The position numbers and the translations under genes are program-made. The notes beneath the pieces were generated by a model, which worked only from the letters and a program-made list of their open reading frames with translations, was not told the origin of the DNA and made no database searches. Of a stretch of 8,274 bases of DNA, positions 1 through 5,994 are shown one piece after another. Every line of letters begins with the position of its first letter. Position 1 is the stretch's first letter. The stretch is from Bacteroides sp. (lineage in GTDB: Bacteria > Bacteroidota > Bacteroidia > Bacteroidales > Bacteroidaceae): the NCBI GenBank assembly GCA_019414725.1, contig DXLM01000101.1:1-8274 (forward strand), in the 5' to 3' direction.

Positions 1-307
1 CTTTAGTGTAACTCTCTGATTTCTTGGTGATCCGCCTGGTTCGTGAATTTTGCGGTATATTCTCCTAAAAATCAATATCTTCGGAATTATAAGCTCTGTA
101 CTTGTCACGTTTTAGTCCTTAAAAACTGTCCGCTTTTGTCCTGTGTCTGTCTGCTTATATCTTGGGTTCAAAAATACGGCTTCTTTTTGAACTATGCAAA
201 TATTTGATTTACAATCTTTAGGCTTTGGTGTAAGATGCAAACTATATCTATATATAGGTTTGCACCTTACACCAAGTTACCTAAGGATAATTAGCTTATG
301 TAACGTA
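1..307. other. Left-edge region without a recognisable gene
   Basis: No gene can be supported here. On the minus strand a frame from a GTG at 108 stays open to the left edge, and another short frame ends in TAA at 112-114, but neither has a convincing start or a product I recognise. An AGGAG-like stretch on the minus strand (62-66) is not followed by an ATG. The stretch may hold the decayed end of a neighbouring element gene whose body lies outside the window. The only strong structure is the inverted repeat at 225-275. Confidence 0.4.
225..275. repeat. 18-bp inverted repeat with AT-rich loop
   Basis: The arms TTGGTGTAAGATGCAAAC (225-242) and GTTTGCACCTTACACCAA (258-275) are complementary at 17 of 18 positions, around a 15-nt loop made mostly of TA steps. 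On the minus strand the single mismatch becomes a G-U pair, so an RNA hairpin would be most stable when read from hxlR, whose stop lies 33 nt upstream. There is no T-run after either arm, so a classical intrinsic terminator is doubtful. A recombinase or regulator binding site is an alternative. Confidence 0.7.
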
Positions 308-661
308 TCAATCATTGATATTGACACTCTTCACATATTCCCGATGAGCAACACCCCATTGAATCATTCCTGCAATTAATTCTTTCAACCGAAACCCTGA
401 AGATGTCAATTCATATTCTACCGTCACTGGCACTGTATTATAAACAGCTCTCTTTACAACCCCGTTCAATTCGAGTTCTTTTAATTCCTTTGACAGCATA
501 CGGGGAGTAATATGAGGTATTTTCTTTTGAAGTTCATTAAACCTATACTTTCTAAAAAGCAAAGCCCGGATAATATTAAGCTTCCATTTACCGGATAAAA
601 TGGTCAGCGTATCATTTAGAGCAACAACATTTGAATAAGGGCATCCATTAAAGTCTTCCAT
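308..661 (-). CDS. HxlR-family winged-helix transcriptional regulator
   Basis: The 117-residue length is usual for HxlR/DUF24 regulators. The family pattern is clear: an N-terminal GCPYS with Cys7, then GKWKLNIIRALL at about residues 24-35. Next come FNEL and the recognition-helix region ITPRMLSKELKELELNG (about 51-67), followed by a wing with P-V-T-V-E-Y-E-L-T and a C-terminal WG. Members such as B. subtilis YodB, CatR and HypR use a conserved N-terminal Cys to sense electrophiles, quinones or disulfide stress and to release nearby reductase genes. Cys7 fits that scheme, although sensing by this protein is inferred. The gene is divergent from a reductase operon, and the 161-bp spacer carries tandem dyads that it probably binds, which would also autoregulate it. 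The family call is secure; the inducer is unknown. Confidence 0.93.
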   Translation of the reverse strand: MEDFNGCPYSNVVALNDTLTILSGKWKLNIIRALLFRKYRFNELQKKIPHITPRMLSKELKELELNGVVKRAVYNTVPVTVEYELTSSGFRLKELIAGMIQWGVAHREYVKSVNIND

Positions 662-688
662 ATAACCAGTTTATTTAAATAGTCCATA

Positions 689-742
689 ACTATACTCTTG
701 TATATTACTATACATAAGTATATTGATATACTTTAGTAAGCA
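689..742. promoter_or_regulatory. Three tandem 18-bp operator-like dyads in the divergent spacer
   Basis: Two units, ACTATACTCTTGTATATT (689-706) and ACTATACATAAGTATATT (707-724), are identical except in their 4-nt centres. A third, degenerate unit, GATATACTTTAGTAAGCA (725-742), follows directly in the same 18-bp register. Each unit has the form TATAC-N4-GTA, a dyad with TAC/GTA half-sites. An overlapping dyad, AAGTATAT-TG-ATATACTT, spans 717-734. The block lies between the divergent hxlR and reductase genes, just upstream of a promoter box at 752-759, which is where an HxlR repressor would act. The binding protein is inferred from position and symmetry. Confidence 0.7.
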
Positions 743-751
743 AAGATACAC

Positions 752-759
752 TACTTTTG
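752..759 (+). promoter_or_regulatory. Bacteroidales -7 promoter box for the reductase operon
   Basis: TACTTTTG matches the Bacteroidales -7 consensus TAnnTTTG exactly. Transcription would start near 766, giving an A/T-rich leader of roughly 57 nt before the ATG at 823. No clear -33 TTTG is seen at the usual distance; that position falls in the third operator unit, so a bound repressor could block sigma access. Confidence 0.55.
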
Positions 760-822
760 CATCAAAACATTCATTCGATATTGAAAGGATGTTTCTAATA
801 TTAACAATAAAAAAACAATCGT

Positions 823-1320
823 ATGAAAGTAACATTAATTGCGTCAGTGTCAGCAAATGGAAAAGTATTGCTGGCAAACAATCCCAATCATCAGATAGCA
901 CCGGAAGTCATGGGATTTCTTGTACAGAAAGCCATTGAGTCCGGCAACATTGTTTTTGGGTATTCTACTTATACCATGTTTATCGATGCGTTGCAAGATG
1001 CCCTTGCAGGAAAAGAAATCGTCGTGCTATCCAACAATCACGAAGCCCGAAGCGGTCACAAAACCGTTCATACTCCTGAAGAAGCGGTAGAATACCTGAA
1101 AGGAAAAGGAATGGAAGAAATAGTCGTTGGTGGCGGAGTACAGACTTACAATGCTTTCCTTGACAAGGATTTGGTAACAGACATTTATTTCAATGTCACT
1201 CCAATGGTTATTGGTGACGGTGGTGTTATTGGCTCAAAAGATGATTTATTCGTCAAGTTTGATAAAATGAATTATGAACCCATCATTGAAAATGTAATCA
1301 GACTTCATTTGAGTAAATAA
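823..1320 (+). CDS. DHFR/RibD-C fold reductase family protein
   Basis: This 165-residue protein matches the dihydrofolate reductase/RibD C-terminal superfamily. It has an N-terminal strand and turn, MKVTLIASVSANGKV, and a NIVFG-x-S-T-Y segment near residue 42. The signature IVVGGGVQTYNAFL at about residues 100-113 is followed by TDIYFNVTPMVIGDGG. Proteins of this family reduce NAD(P)H-dependent substrates in pterin, riboflavin or xenobiotic metabolism. Stand-alone members like this one lack the RibD deaminase domain and mostly have no assigned substrate, so neither folate nor riboflavin synthesis should be assumed. The start has no Shine-Dalgarno sequence, only an A-rich leader, as is common in Bacteroidales. 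It is the first gene of an operon with the nitroreductase 11 nt downstream and is probably repressed by the divergent HxlR protein. Confidence 0.88.
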   Translation: MKVTLIASVSANGKVLLANNPNHQIAPEVMGFLVQKAIESGNIVFGYSTYTMFIDALQDALAGKEIVVLSNNHEARSGHKTVHTPEEAVEYLKGKGMEEIVVGGGVQTYNAFLDKDLVTDIYFNVTPMVIGDGGVIGSKDDLFVKFDKMNYEPIIENVIRLHLSK

Positions 1321-1331
1321 CAGGAGCAGAT

Positions 1332-1970
1332 ATGAAAAAAGTAATTTTATCAGTTTTATTATTGAGCATTATAATGGGATTACAGGCTCAAGAATTGAAA
1401 GTTATAAATTTGAATAAGCCGGATAAAAGCAGAAATGTTACATTGATGCAAGCATTGGATAAAAGACATTCGGAACGAGCATTTGCCAATAAACAACTGA
1501 CGCATCAGGATTTATCCGACCTGCTTTGGGCAGCCAACGGAATAAACCGTCCGTCAGAAGGCAAACGTACCGCACCATCGGCAAATAACGTACAGGAAGT
1601 TGACATATATGTATGTATGAAAGATGGGTGTTATTTGTACGATGCTAAAGCACATCAGTTACAACCTGTTGCTAAAGGTGATTATCGTTCTGCCGTAGCC
1701 GGACAACAGGATTTTGTAACAGAAGCCCCTGGATGTCTGATACTGGTTGCTGATTTGTCCCGCTTCAATAGCGGAAATCCTGAACAGTTGCTAATTGTAG
1801 GAGCTTGTGATACTGGGATTATTTCTCAAAATATTTCACTATTCTGTTCCTCGGCTGGCTTAGTTACAGTACCACGGATGACAATGGATAAAAATACATT
1901 GGGAAAAATATTAAAACTAAAAAAGTCTCAACATTTATTACTAAATCATCCTGTCGGATATGCGAAATAA
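1332..1970 (+). CDS. Exported nitroreductase-like flavoprotein (SagB-type)
   Basis: The 212-residue protein begins with a signal peptide: KK followed by a hydrophobic run, with likely cleavage after Ala19 (LQA/QE). There is no lipobox Cys. The mature part has the nitroreductase FMN-binding pattern R45-x-S47-x-R49, TAPSANN at 80-86, and a C-terminal half with GACDTG-x-I-x-QN. It ends with the family-typical LNHPVGYAK. Nitroreductases of this type use FMN and usually NAD(P)H to reduce nitro or quinone-like compounds. Export to the periplasm makes the electron donor unclear. The start is set by a strong AGGAG at 1322-1326, 11 nt after the upstream reductase stop, so the two genes are co-transcribed. 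A perfect hairpin at 2057-2099 closes the operon. Confidence 0.88.
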   Translation: MKKVILSVLLLSIIMGLQAQELKVINLNKPDKSRNVTLMQALDKRHSERAFANKQLTHQDLSDLLWAANGINRPSEGKRTAPSANNVQEVDIYVCMKDGCYLYDAKAHQLQPVAKGDYRSAVAGQQDFVTEAPGCLILVADLSRFNSGNPEQLLIVGACDTGIISQNISLFCSSAGLVTVPRMTMDKNTLGKILKLKKSQHLLLNHPVGYAK

Positions 1971-2056
1971 AGAGGATATAAAAAAGCAGATAAAAAAAAA
2001 TCAAAACATCCTTTTGCTAATTGAATAATTGCTTTTAATATCCAGTAAAGATAATC

Positions 2057-2099
2057 ATAAATCGAGGGTGCCAAATATTTTTGGACACCCTCGATTTAT
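2057..2099 (+). terminator. Strong hairpin ending the reductase operon
   Basis: A perfect 14-bp stem (ATAAATCGAGGGTG at 2057-2070 pairs with 2086-2099) is extended by an inner CCAAA/TTTGG stem and a one-base bulge, leaving a 4-nt TATT loop. The outer stem bases are A/T-rich on both sides, so it could work in both directions. It separates the nitroreductase stop at 1970 from rteC at 2184. No long T-run follows, but the downstream arm itself ends in a T-rich stretch. Confidence 0.8.
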
Positions 2100-2183
2100 A
2101 ATATTGTAGATTTAAACTATCATATAAGAGAAACCTTTTGTTTATTCGATATTTTTAGTAAACTATTTAATATTAAGAAGTAA

Positions 2184-3044
2184 ATGGAAAACATCTACAA
2201 TAACATATTCATAAAAGACCTTTTATCCAAAATAAACATAGAAATTGGAATATTTTCTTTCGATAGCGATATATCTTCTGATAAGGCACTTTCTATGATT
2301 AATTTTATCAGACCTTTATTCGAAGAATTGAGAGAATTTACACATCAATACACTTTTCAAGATGCTAACGATGAAATATCGTTTTTTAAAGATATTAAGC
2401 CGTCCATTCTAAGTAAACTGATATATTTTAGTGACATATACCTGCTTGAACTGAGAAAGCCGAATGGCAGTAAAGAAGTTCTCAAAGAGCATTATAAGAA
2501 AAAACAAACAGCAATAACAGAATTTTGTAACGCTAATCTTGACTTCTACCAATATTATCGTTCTAAATCGACACATTTAGATAGATATTATTTCCTTAGA
2601 GGACATGAAAACTACAAATTGTACCACAACTGTGGTATGTTTGATAAAGACCCTTTATTTTCAACTTGTTGCGACCACAAGGTAGCTAAAATGTTGGCTT
2701 ATGATATGTTGGAAATTTATCTTCAACAGCGATTGCAAGGGGTTGAAAGACAAGAAGTAACAGAAACCAGCAGGGCTTCACTTCCCGACAATCCTTTCCG
2801 GTGGACGGGTACAAAAACTGCTGCTATTGAGTTGGGATATGCGATATATGCAGCCGGAGTTCTAAATAACGGGAACGCCGATATAAAAGAAATAATGACC
2901 TACATAGAAGCATCATTCAAAATAGACTTAGGTGATTACTACCGTACTTATCCCACCATCAGGGAGCGCAAAAGGGATAGAACAGCCTTTCTTAATAGCT
3001 TAATAGAAAAACTTCTTCGGAAGATGAACGAAAACGACAATTAA
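2184..3044 (+). CDS. rteC: RteC-family regulator of element excision
   Basis: The 286-residue protein matches the RteC family (tetracycline regulation of excision). The C-terminal third is diagnostic: FRWTGTKTAAIELGYAIYAAG, then NNGNADIKEI, a short helix, LGDYYRTYPTIRERKRDRTAFL, and a basic tail ending KMNENDN. In CTnDOT, RteC is a cytoplasmic DNA-binding protein that activates the excision operon after tetracycline induction through RteA/RteB. The N-terminal half (about 1-190) is a helical region with several Cys/His residues. The gene starts at an ATG after AAGAAG and has its own hairpin downstream. No rteA, rteB, tetQ or exc gene lies in this window, so upstream signalling must come from elsewhere or be absent. 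The frame looks intact, unlike the recombinases to its right. The family call is firm; the target is inferred. Confidence 0.92.
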   Translation: MENIYNNIFIKDLLSKINIEIGIFSFDSDISSDKALSMINFIRPLFEELREFTHQYTFQDANDEISFFKDIKPSILSKLIYFSDIYLLELRKPNGSKEVLKEHYKKKQTAITEFCNANLDFYQYYRSKSTHLDRYYFLRGHENYKLYHNCGMFDKDPLFSTCCDHKVAKMLAYDMLEIYLQQRLQGVERQEVTETSRASLPDNPFRWTGTKTAAIELGYAIYAAGVLNNGNADIKEIMTYIEASFKIDLGDYYRTYPTIRERKRDRTAFLNSLIEKLLRKMNENDN

Positions 3045-3063
3045 TTTCCCTTAAAGTTCTATC

Positions 3064-3130
3064 AATTATTTTCTCTTTTCGCAAGTCCTCATAAATTACA
3101 TGGGCTTTTGAAAAGAGAAAATAATTTTTT
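3064..3130 (+). terminator. Intrinsic terminator after rteC
   Basis: Arms at 3064-3080 and 3110-3126 form a perfect 17-bp, A/T-rich stem with CTCTTTTC/GAAAAGAG at its inner end. A 29-nt loop separates them, and the downstream arm runs into a T tract (3125-3130). It begins 20 nt after the rteC stop. The loop is longer than usual for a terminator, so a regulatory dyad is an alternative. Confidence 0.65.
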
Positions 3131-3188
3131 GTCTATTCATGAATGATAGAATGACGTTTACCTACCTGTCTGTCTTACTTTCATACAG

Positions 3189-3256
3189 TCTTGCAATCTT
3201 GACATCAAGAAAACAAGTTGTCAAGAAATCGAGCTATCAATATTTCAAGAAAACAA
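3189..3256. repeat. Phased TCTTG/TCAAGA hexamer repeats
   Basis: TCTTG occurs at 3189 and 3197, and its complement TCAAGA at 3205, 3221 and 3245. All the start positions differ by multiples of 8 nt. The 12-mer TCAAGAAAACAA is exactly repeated at 3205-3216 and 3245-3256, 40 nt apart. TCTTGACA (3197-3204) and TGTCAAGA (3219-3226) form a perfect 8-bp inverted repeat. This looks like an array of protein-binding half-sites, possibly for RteC or an excision/transfer protein. Confidence 0.55.
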
Positions 3257-3282
3257 AATTGTGATAGATCACTAAAAAACTC

Positions 3283-3336
3283 ATCGGTCGGGGAACGCCC
3301 AGCGGCAAGGGGCGGGACCACCCGTCCCGACGAGCG
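3283..3336. other. GC-rich block with CGGGAC/GTCCCG hairpin
   Basis: About 50 bp of clearly GC-rich sequence sits inside AT-rich DNA. It contains the perfect 6-bp stem CGGGAC (3313-3318)/GTCCCG (3324-3329) with a CACCC loop, and an alternative outer pairing of GTCGGG with CCCGAC. It is not coding in any convincing frame. It could be an oriT-type or structured RNA segment, or an inserted scrap from a GC-richer element. Confidence 0.4.
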
Positions 3337-3488
3337 AAAAAGATATTAATTTGAGTAATTTTTCTTTCATTGGAAACACGACTTCGGAGTGATTTTCTAA
3401 AAAGGTACAGAGCTGCTGAGATAATTCTAAGCAGTACAGAACACACCTTGCTGTTATCTGACGATAACAAATTTCAGTCACCTAAAAT

Positions 3489-3690
3489 TCATTTAGCAAT
3501 ATCTAACTTCTGTACCAATAATTCCATATCATTGCTGACTTTAACATCAGTTACTCTTGCATAGATTTGAGTAGCTCTGATATTGGTATGCCCTAAAATC
3601 TTGGATACCGTTTCAATAGGTACACCATTAGCGATAAGGAAGTCGCACACGAATGGCGTGCAACATAAGTAATATTTAGAAATGCAATAA
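3489..3690 (-). pseudogene. C-terminal remnant of a tyrosine recombinase
   Basis: The minus strand encodes the last part of a Bacteroides-type tyrosine recombinase. After a frameshift it reads LIANGVPIETVSKILGH, then NIRATQIYARV with the catalytic Tyr, then a tail ending LDIAK. Upstream in another frame, ITYVARHSCAT matches the HxxR box. The two join if one T is restored near 3641, giving ARHSCATFLIANG. The His of the HxxR motif seems to be missing (family ITYHVAR, here ITYVAR), consistent with a 3-nt deletion. No N-terminal or core domain remains upstream of about 3690. This is a decayed gene end, perhaps from the integrase of the element that carried rteC. Confidence 0.85.
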
Positions 3691-3714
3691 AAAACAGAAT
3701 GACGAGAATTAAAC

Positions 3715-3742
3715 GTAAAACGTTTATAATTAAGCGTTTTAC
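3715..3742. repeat. 8-bp inverted repeat upstream of the recombinase pair
   Basis: GTAAAACG (3715-3722) and CGTTTTAC (3735-3742) form a perfect inverted repeat around a 12-nt AT-rich spacer. It lies between the recombinase remnant on the left and the recombinase pair on the right, so it could be an arm site, a core-type recombination site or an operator. There is no direct support for any of these. Confidence 0.45.
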
Positions 3743-3812
3743 AAGAATTACAGAACAGACATATCTGCAAAAAAAACAAAATATTGCGACATTTCAGTTA
3801 CCAGACTGTTAG

Positions 3813-3953
3813 CCGCCTGTTTCGGAAACAACGGCAGGTAACCAAATTTTTACCGATAGGAACAAAGCGGATTTGTATTCACTGTTTATCAATGTTTTGC
3901 ATGCCAAAGGACGCTTTTCAAAGGAGTATTTTTACAACCTAAAAAAGAGCGTT
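3813..3953 (+). pseudogene. Possible coding remnant preceding the first recombinase
   Basis: After a TAG at 3810-3812 the frame stays open for 47 codons and runs directly into the recombinase ATG at 3954. It reads as plausible protein, with DRNKADLYSLFINVLHAKG followed by RFSKEYFYNLKKSV. I do not recognise the family. No ATG or clear ribosome site opens it. It may be the C-terminal scrap of another mobile-element gene joined here by deletion, or non-coding leader that happens to be open. It is less GC-rich than the recombinase that follows. Confidence 0.3.
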
Positions 3954-5186
3954 ATGATAGTGGAAAAATTCAAGGTGCTGCTCTACCTGAAAAAGAGCGA
4001 GCCGGACAAGACCGGCAAGGCCCGATCATGGTACGGATCACCCTCAACCGCACGATGGCGCAGTTCAGCTGCAAGCTCTCCTGTACCCCCGGGCTATGGA
4101 ACGCGCGTGAGAGCCGATTGAATGGCAAGAGCCGGGAAGCGGTGGAGACCAATGAAAAAATAGAGAGGCTGCTGCTTGCCGTACACTCGGCCTTCAATTC
4201 CCTCATGGAAAGGAAAAAGGATTTCGATGCCGCCGCGGTCAGGGACATGTTCCAGGGTAACGCGGGCATGCAGATGACCCTGCTCAAACTTCTCGACCGG
4301 CACAATGAGGAGATGAAGGCCCGTGTCGGCGTGGACCGTGCGCCGACGACAATGTCGACCTACGTCTACACCCGGCGCACCCTTGCCGAATTCATCAAAA
4401 CGGAATTCAAGGTCTCAGACCTTGTCTTCGGACAGACAGCTCAACGAGCAGTTCATCCGTGACTATCAGGACTTCTGCCTGGAAAGGAAGAGGCTGGCAA
4501 TGGAGACGGTGCGCCATTACCTGTCTATCCTAAAGAAGATCTGCCGCATCGCCTACAAGGAGGGACATTCGGAGAAATACCATTTCTGCCACTTCAAGCT
4601 GCCCAAGCAGAAGGAAGGTACGCCGAAAGTACTCAGCCGTGAGAATTTCGAGAAGCTGCGTGATTTGGAGATACCGGAAAAACGCAGGTCACATGTCATC
4701 ACCCAGGACCTCTTCCTTTTCGCCTGTTACACCGGCACCGCCTATGCCGATGCGGTAAGCATCACCCAGGAGAACCTCTTCCGAGATGACGAGGGCAGCC
4801 TCTGGCTGAAATACCGGCGAAAGAAGACCGACTACCTCGGACGCGTCAAGCTGCTGCCGGAAGCACTCATGCTGATCAAAAAGTACCGTGAGGATACCCG
4901 CGCCACCCTCTTTCCGCCGCAGGACTACCACACGCTCAGGGCAAACATGAAATCCCTGCGCCTGATGGCGGGGCTGAGCCAGGACCTTGTCTACCACATG
5001 GGAAGGCATTCTTTCGCCTCATTGGTCACGCTCGAGGAGGGAGTGCCGATCGAGACCATCAGCAAAATGCTGGGACACTCCAACATAAAGACCACCCAGA
5101 TATATGCCCGTGTAACTCCGAAGCGACTGTTCGAGGATATGGACAGGTTCGTCGAGGCAACCCGCGATTTGAAACTTATTCTTTAA
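3954..5186 (+). pseudogene. Full-length tyrosine recombinase with two frameshifts
   Basis: From ATG 3954 (MIVEKFKVLLYLKKSEPDKTGKA) the gene reads through an arm-binding N-terminus, a SAM-like core-binding domain and a C-terminal catalytic domain; about 409 residues are expected. Two lesions break it. One C is missing from the run at 4021-4023 (GKA-PIMVRIT expected), and ACAG is duplicated at 4436-4439 (FGQLNEQ expected). Together they return to the original frame, so the catalytic half reads cleanly from about 4440. The catalytic part shows TGTAYAD where the first Arg is usual, HMGRHSFAS (HxxR), GHSNIKTTQIYARV with the Tyr, and an end at LKLIL. Loss of the first Arg is also known in IntDOT. 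The gene is visibly GC-rich relative to its flanks and lies 19 nt before a second recombinase. Sequencing errors could mimic either lesion. Confidence 0.88.
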
Positions 5187-5205
5187 TCCCCAAACAATCA
5201 TTATC

Positions 5206-5994
5206 ATGCGCAGTACATTCAAGCTTTTATTCTACATCAACCGCAACAAGGTCAGATCGGACGGCACGACCGCCGTCCTCTGCCGGATCAGCATCGACGG
5301 AAAGAAATCGGCTGTCACGACAGGCATCTATTGCAAGCCCGAGGATTGGGACAGTACGAAGGGGGAAATCAGGACGACCAGGGAGACCAACCGCCTTGCC
5401 GCCTTCCGCAACCGGCTGGAAGAGGCGTACGGGAATCTGCTGAGGAACCAAGGAGTGGTCACGGCCGAGCTGCTCAAGACCACCGTATCCGGTACCAATT
5501 CCGTGCCGGAATACCTCCTGCAGGCCGGAGAGGTGGAACGCGAACTGCTCAGGGTCTGCTCCAAGGAGATCAACTCCACTTCCACCTACCGCCAGTCGAA
5601 GACCACGCAGCTTAACCTCAGGCAGTTCATCGAATCCCGCGGGATGAAGGACATCGCCTTTTCGGACATCACCGAAGAGTTCGCCGAATCGTTCAAGGTC
5701 TTTCTCAAGAAGGAGCTGGGACACAGGAACGGACACGTGAACCACTGCCTGTGCTGGCTCAACCGGCTCATCTACATCGCCGTGGACCGGGAAGTATTGC
5801 GTGCCAACCCGATAGAGGACGTGGCATACGAGAGGAAAGAAGCGCCTAAACTAAGGCATATCAGCCGCAGTGAACTGAAGCGGATGATGGAAACCCCGCT
5901 GCCCGACCCGATGATGGAGCTGGCACGCAGGACGTTCATCTTCTCCTCACTGACCGGTCTGGCCTACGCGGATACGAGGGCTCTCCATCCCCGT
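5206..5994 (+). pseudogene. Tyrosine recombinase truncated at its 3' end
   Basis: The gene starts at ATG 5206, 19 nt after the previous recombinase stop, and has no strong ribosome site. Residues 1-60 fit the Bacteroidetes arm-binding domain (LLFYINRNKVRSDGTTAVLCR and GIYCKPEDWD). A SAM-like core-binding domain follows (about 125-210), then the first catalytic-domain segment FIFSSLTGLAYADTRALHPR. Homology stops at about codon 263. The frame then runs on to 6252, but that part is antisense to a different gene and is not recombinase. The catalytic Lys, HxxR, His/Trp and Tyr boxes are all missing, so the product cannot recombine DNA. Such pairs often work together in Bacteroidales elements. The abrupt end marks a deletion or insertion junction near 5990-6003. 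Confidence 0.85.

Larger units (their letters stand above)
3131..3488. other. Gene-free regulatory or transfer-site-like region
   Basis: No coding sequence is supported; the short minus-strand frames here are low-complexity readings. The stretch holds a perfect palindrome ATTCATGAAT (3135-3144), phased TCTTG/TCAAGA repeats (3189-3256) and the dyad GTGATAGATCAC (3261-3272). It also has a GC-rich block (about 3283-3336) and a 7-bp hairpin TGTTATC-TGAC-GATAACA (3452-3469). The dense structure between rteC and recombinase remnants suggests a former control region for excision or transfer, or an oriT fragment. Neither function can be shown from sequence alone. Confidence 0.45.

Noticed and set aside
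225..275. Intrinsic terminator for hxlR
   Set aside because: The stem is strong but no T-run follows on the minus strand, so it is recorded only as an inverted repeat.
194..379. Short plus-strand open frame spanning the palindrome
   Set aside because: It reads through the inverted repeat and the antisense end of hxlR, with no ribosome site and no family-like composition.
3237..3481. Two minus-strand frames over the GC-rich block
   Set aside because: Overlapping, low-complexity, no ribosome site and no recognisable family; the GC-rich hairpin explains the odd composition.
4021..4440. Programmed frameshifting in the first recombinase
   Set aside because: No slippery heptamer or stimulatory structure is apparent at either site; a lost C and a tandem ACAG duplication look like ordinary indels.
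5227..5745. 172-codon minus-strand frame opposite the second recombinase
   Set aside because: It is antisense to a clear recombinase domain; GC-rich coding DNA commonly leaves long open antisense frames.
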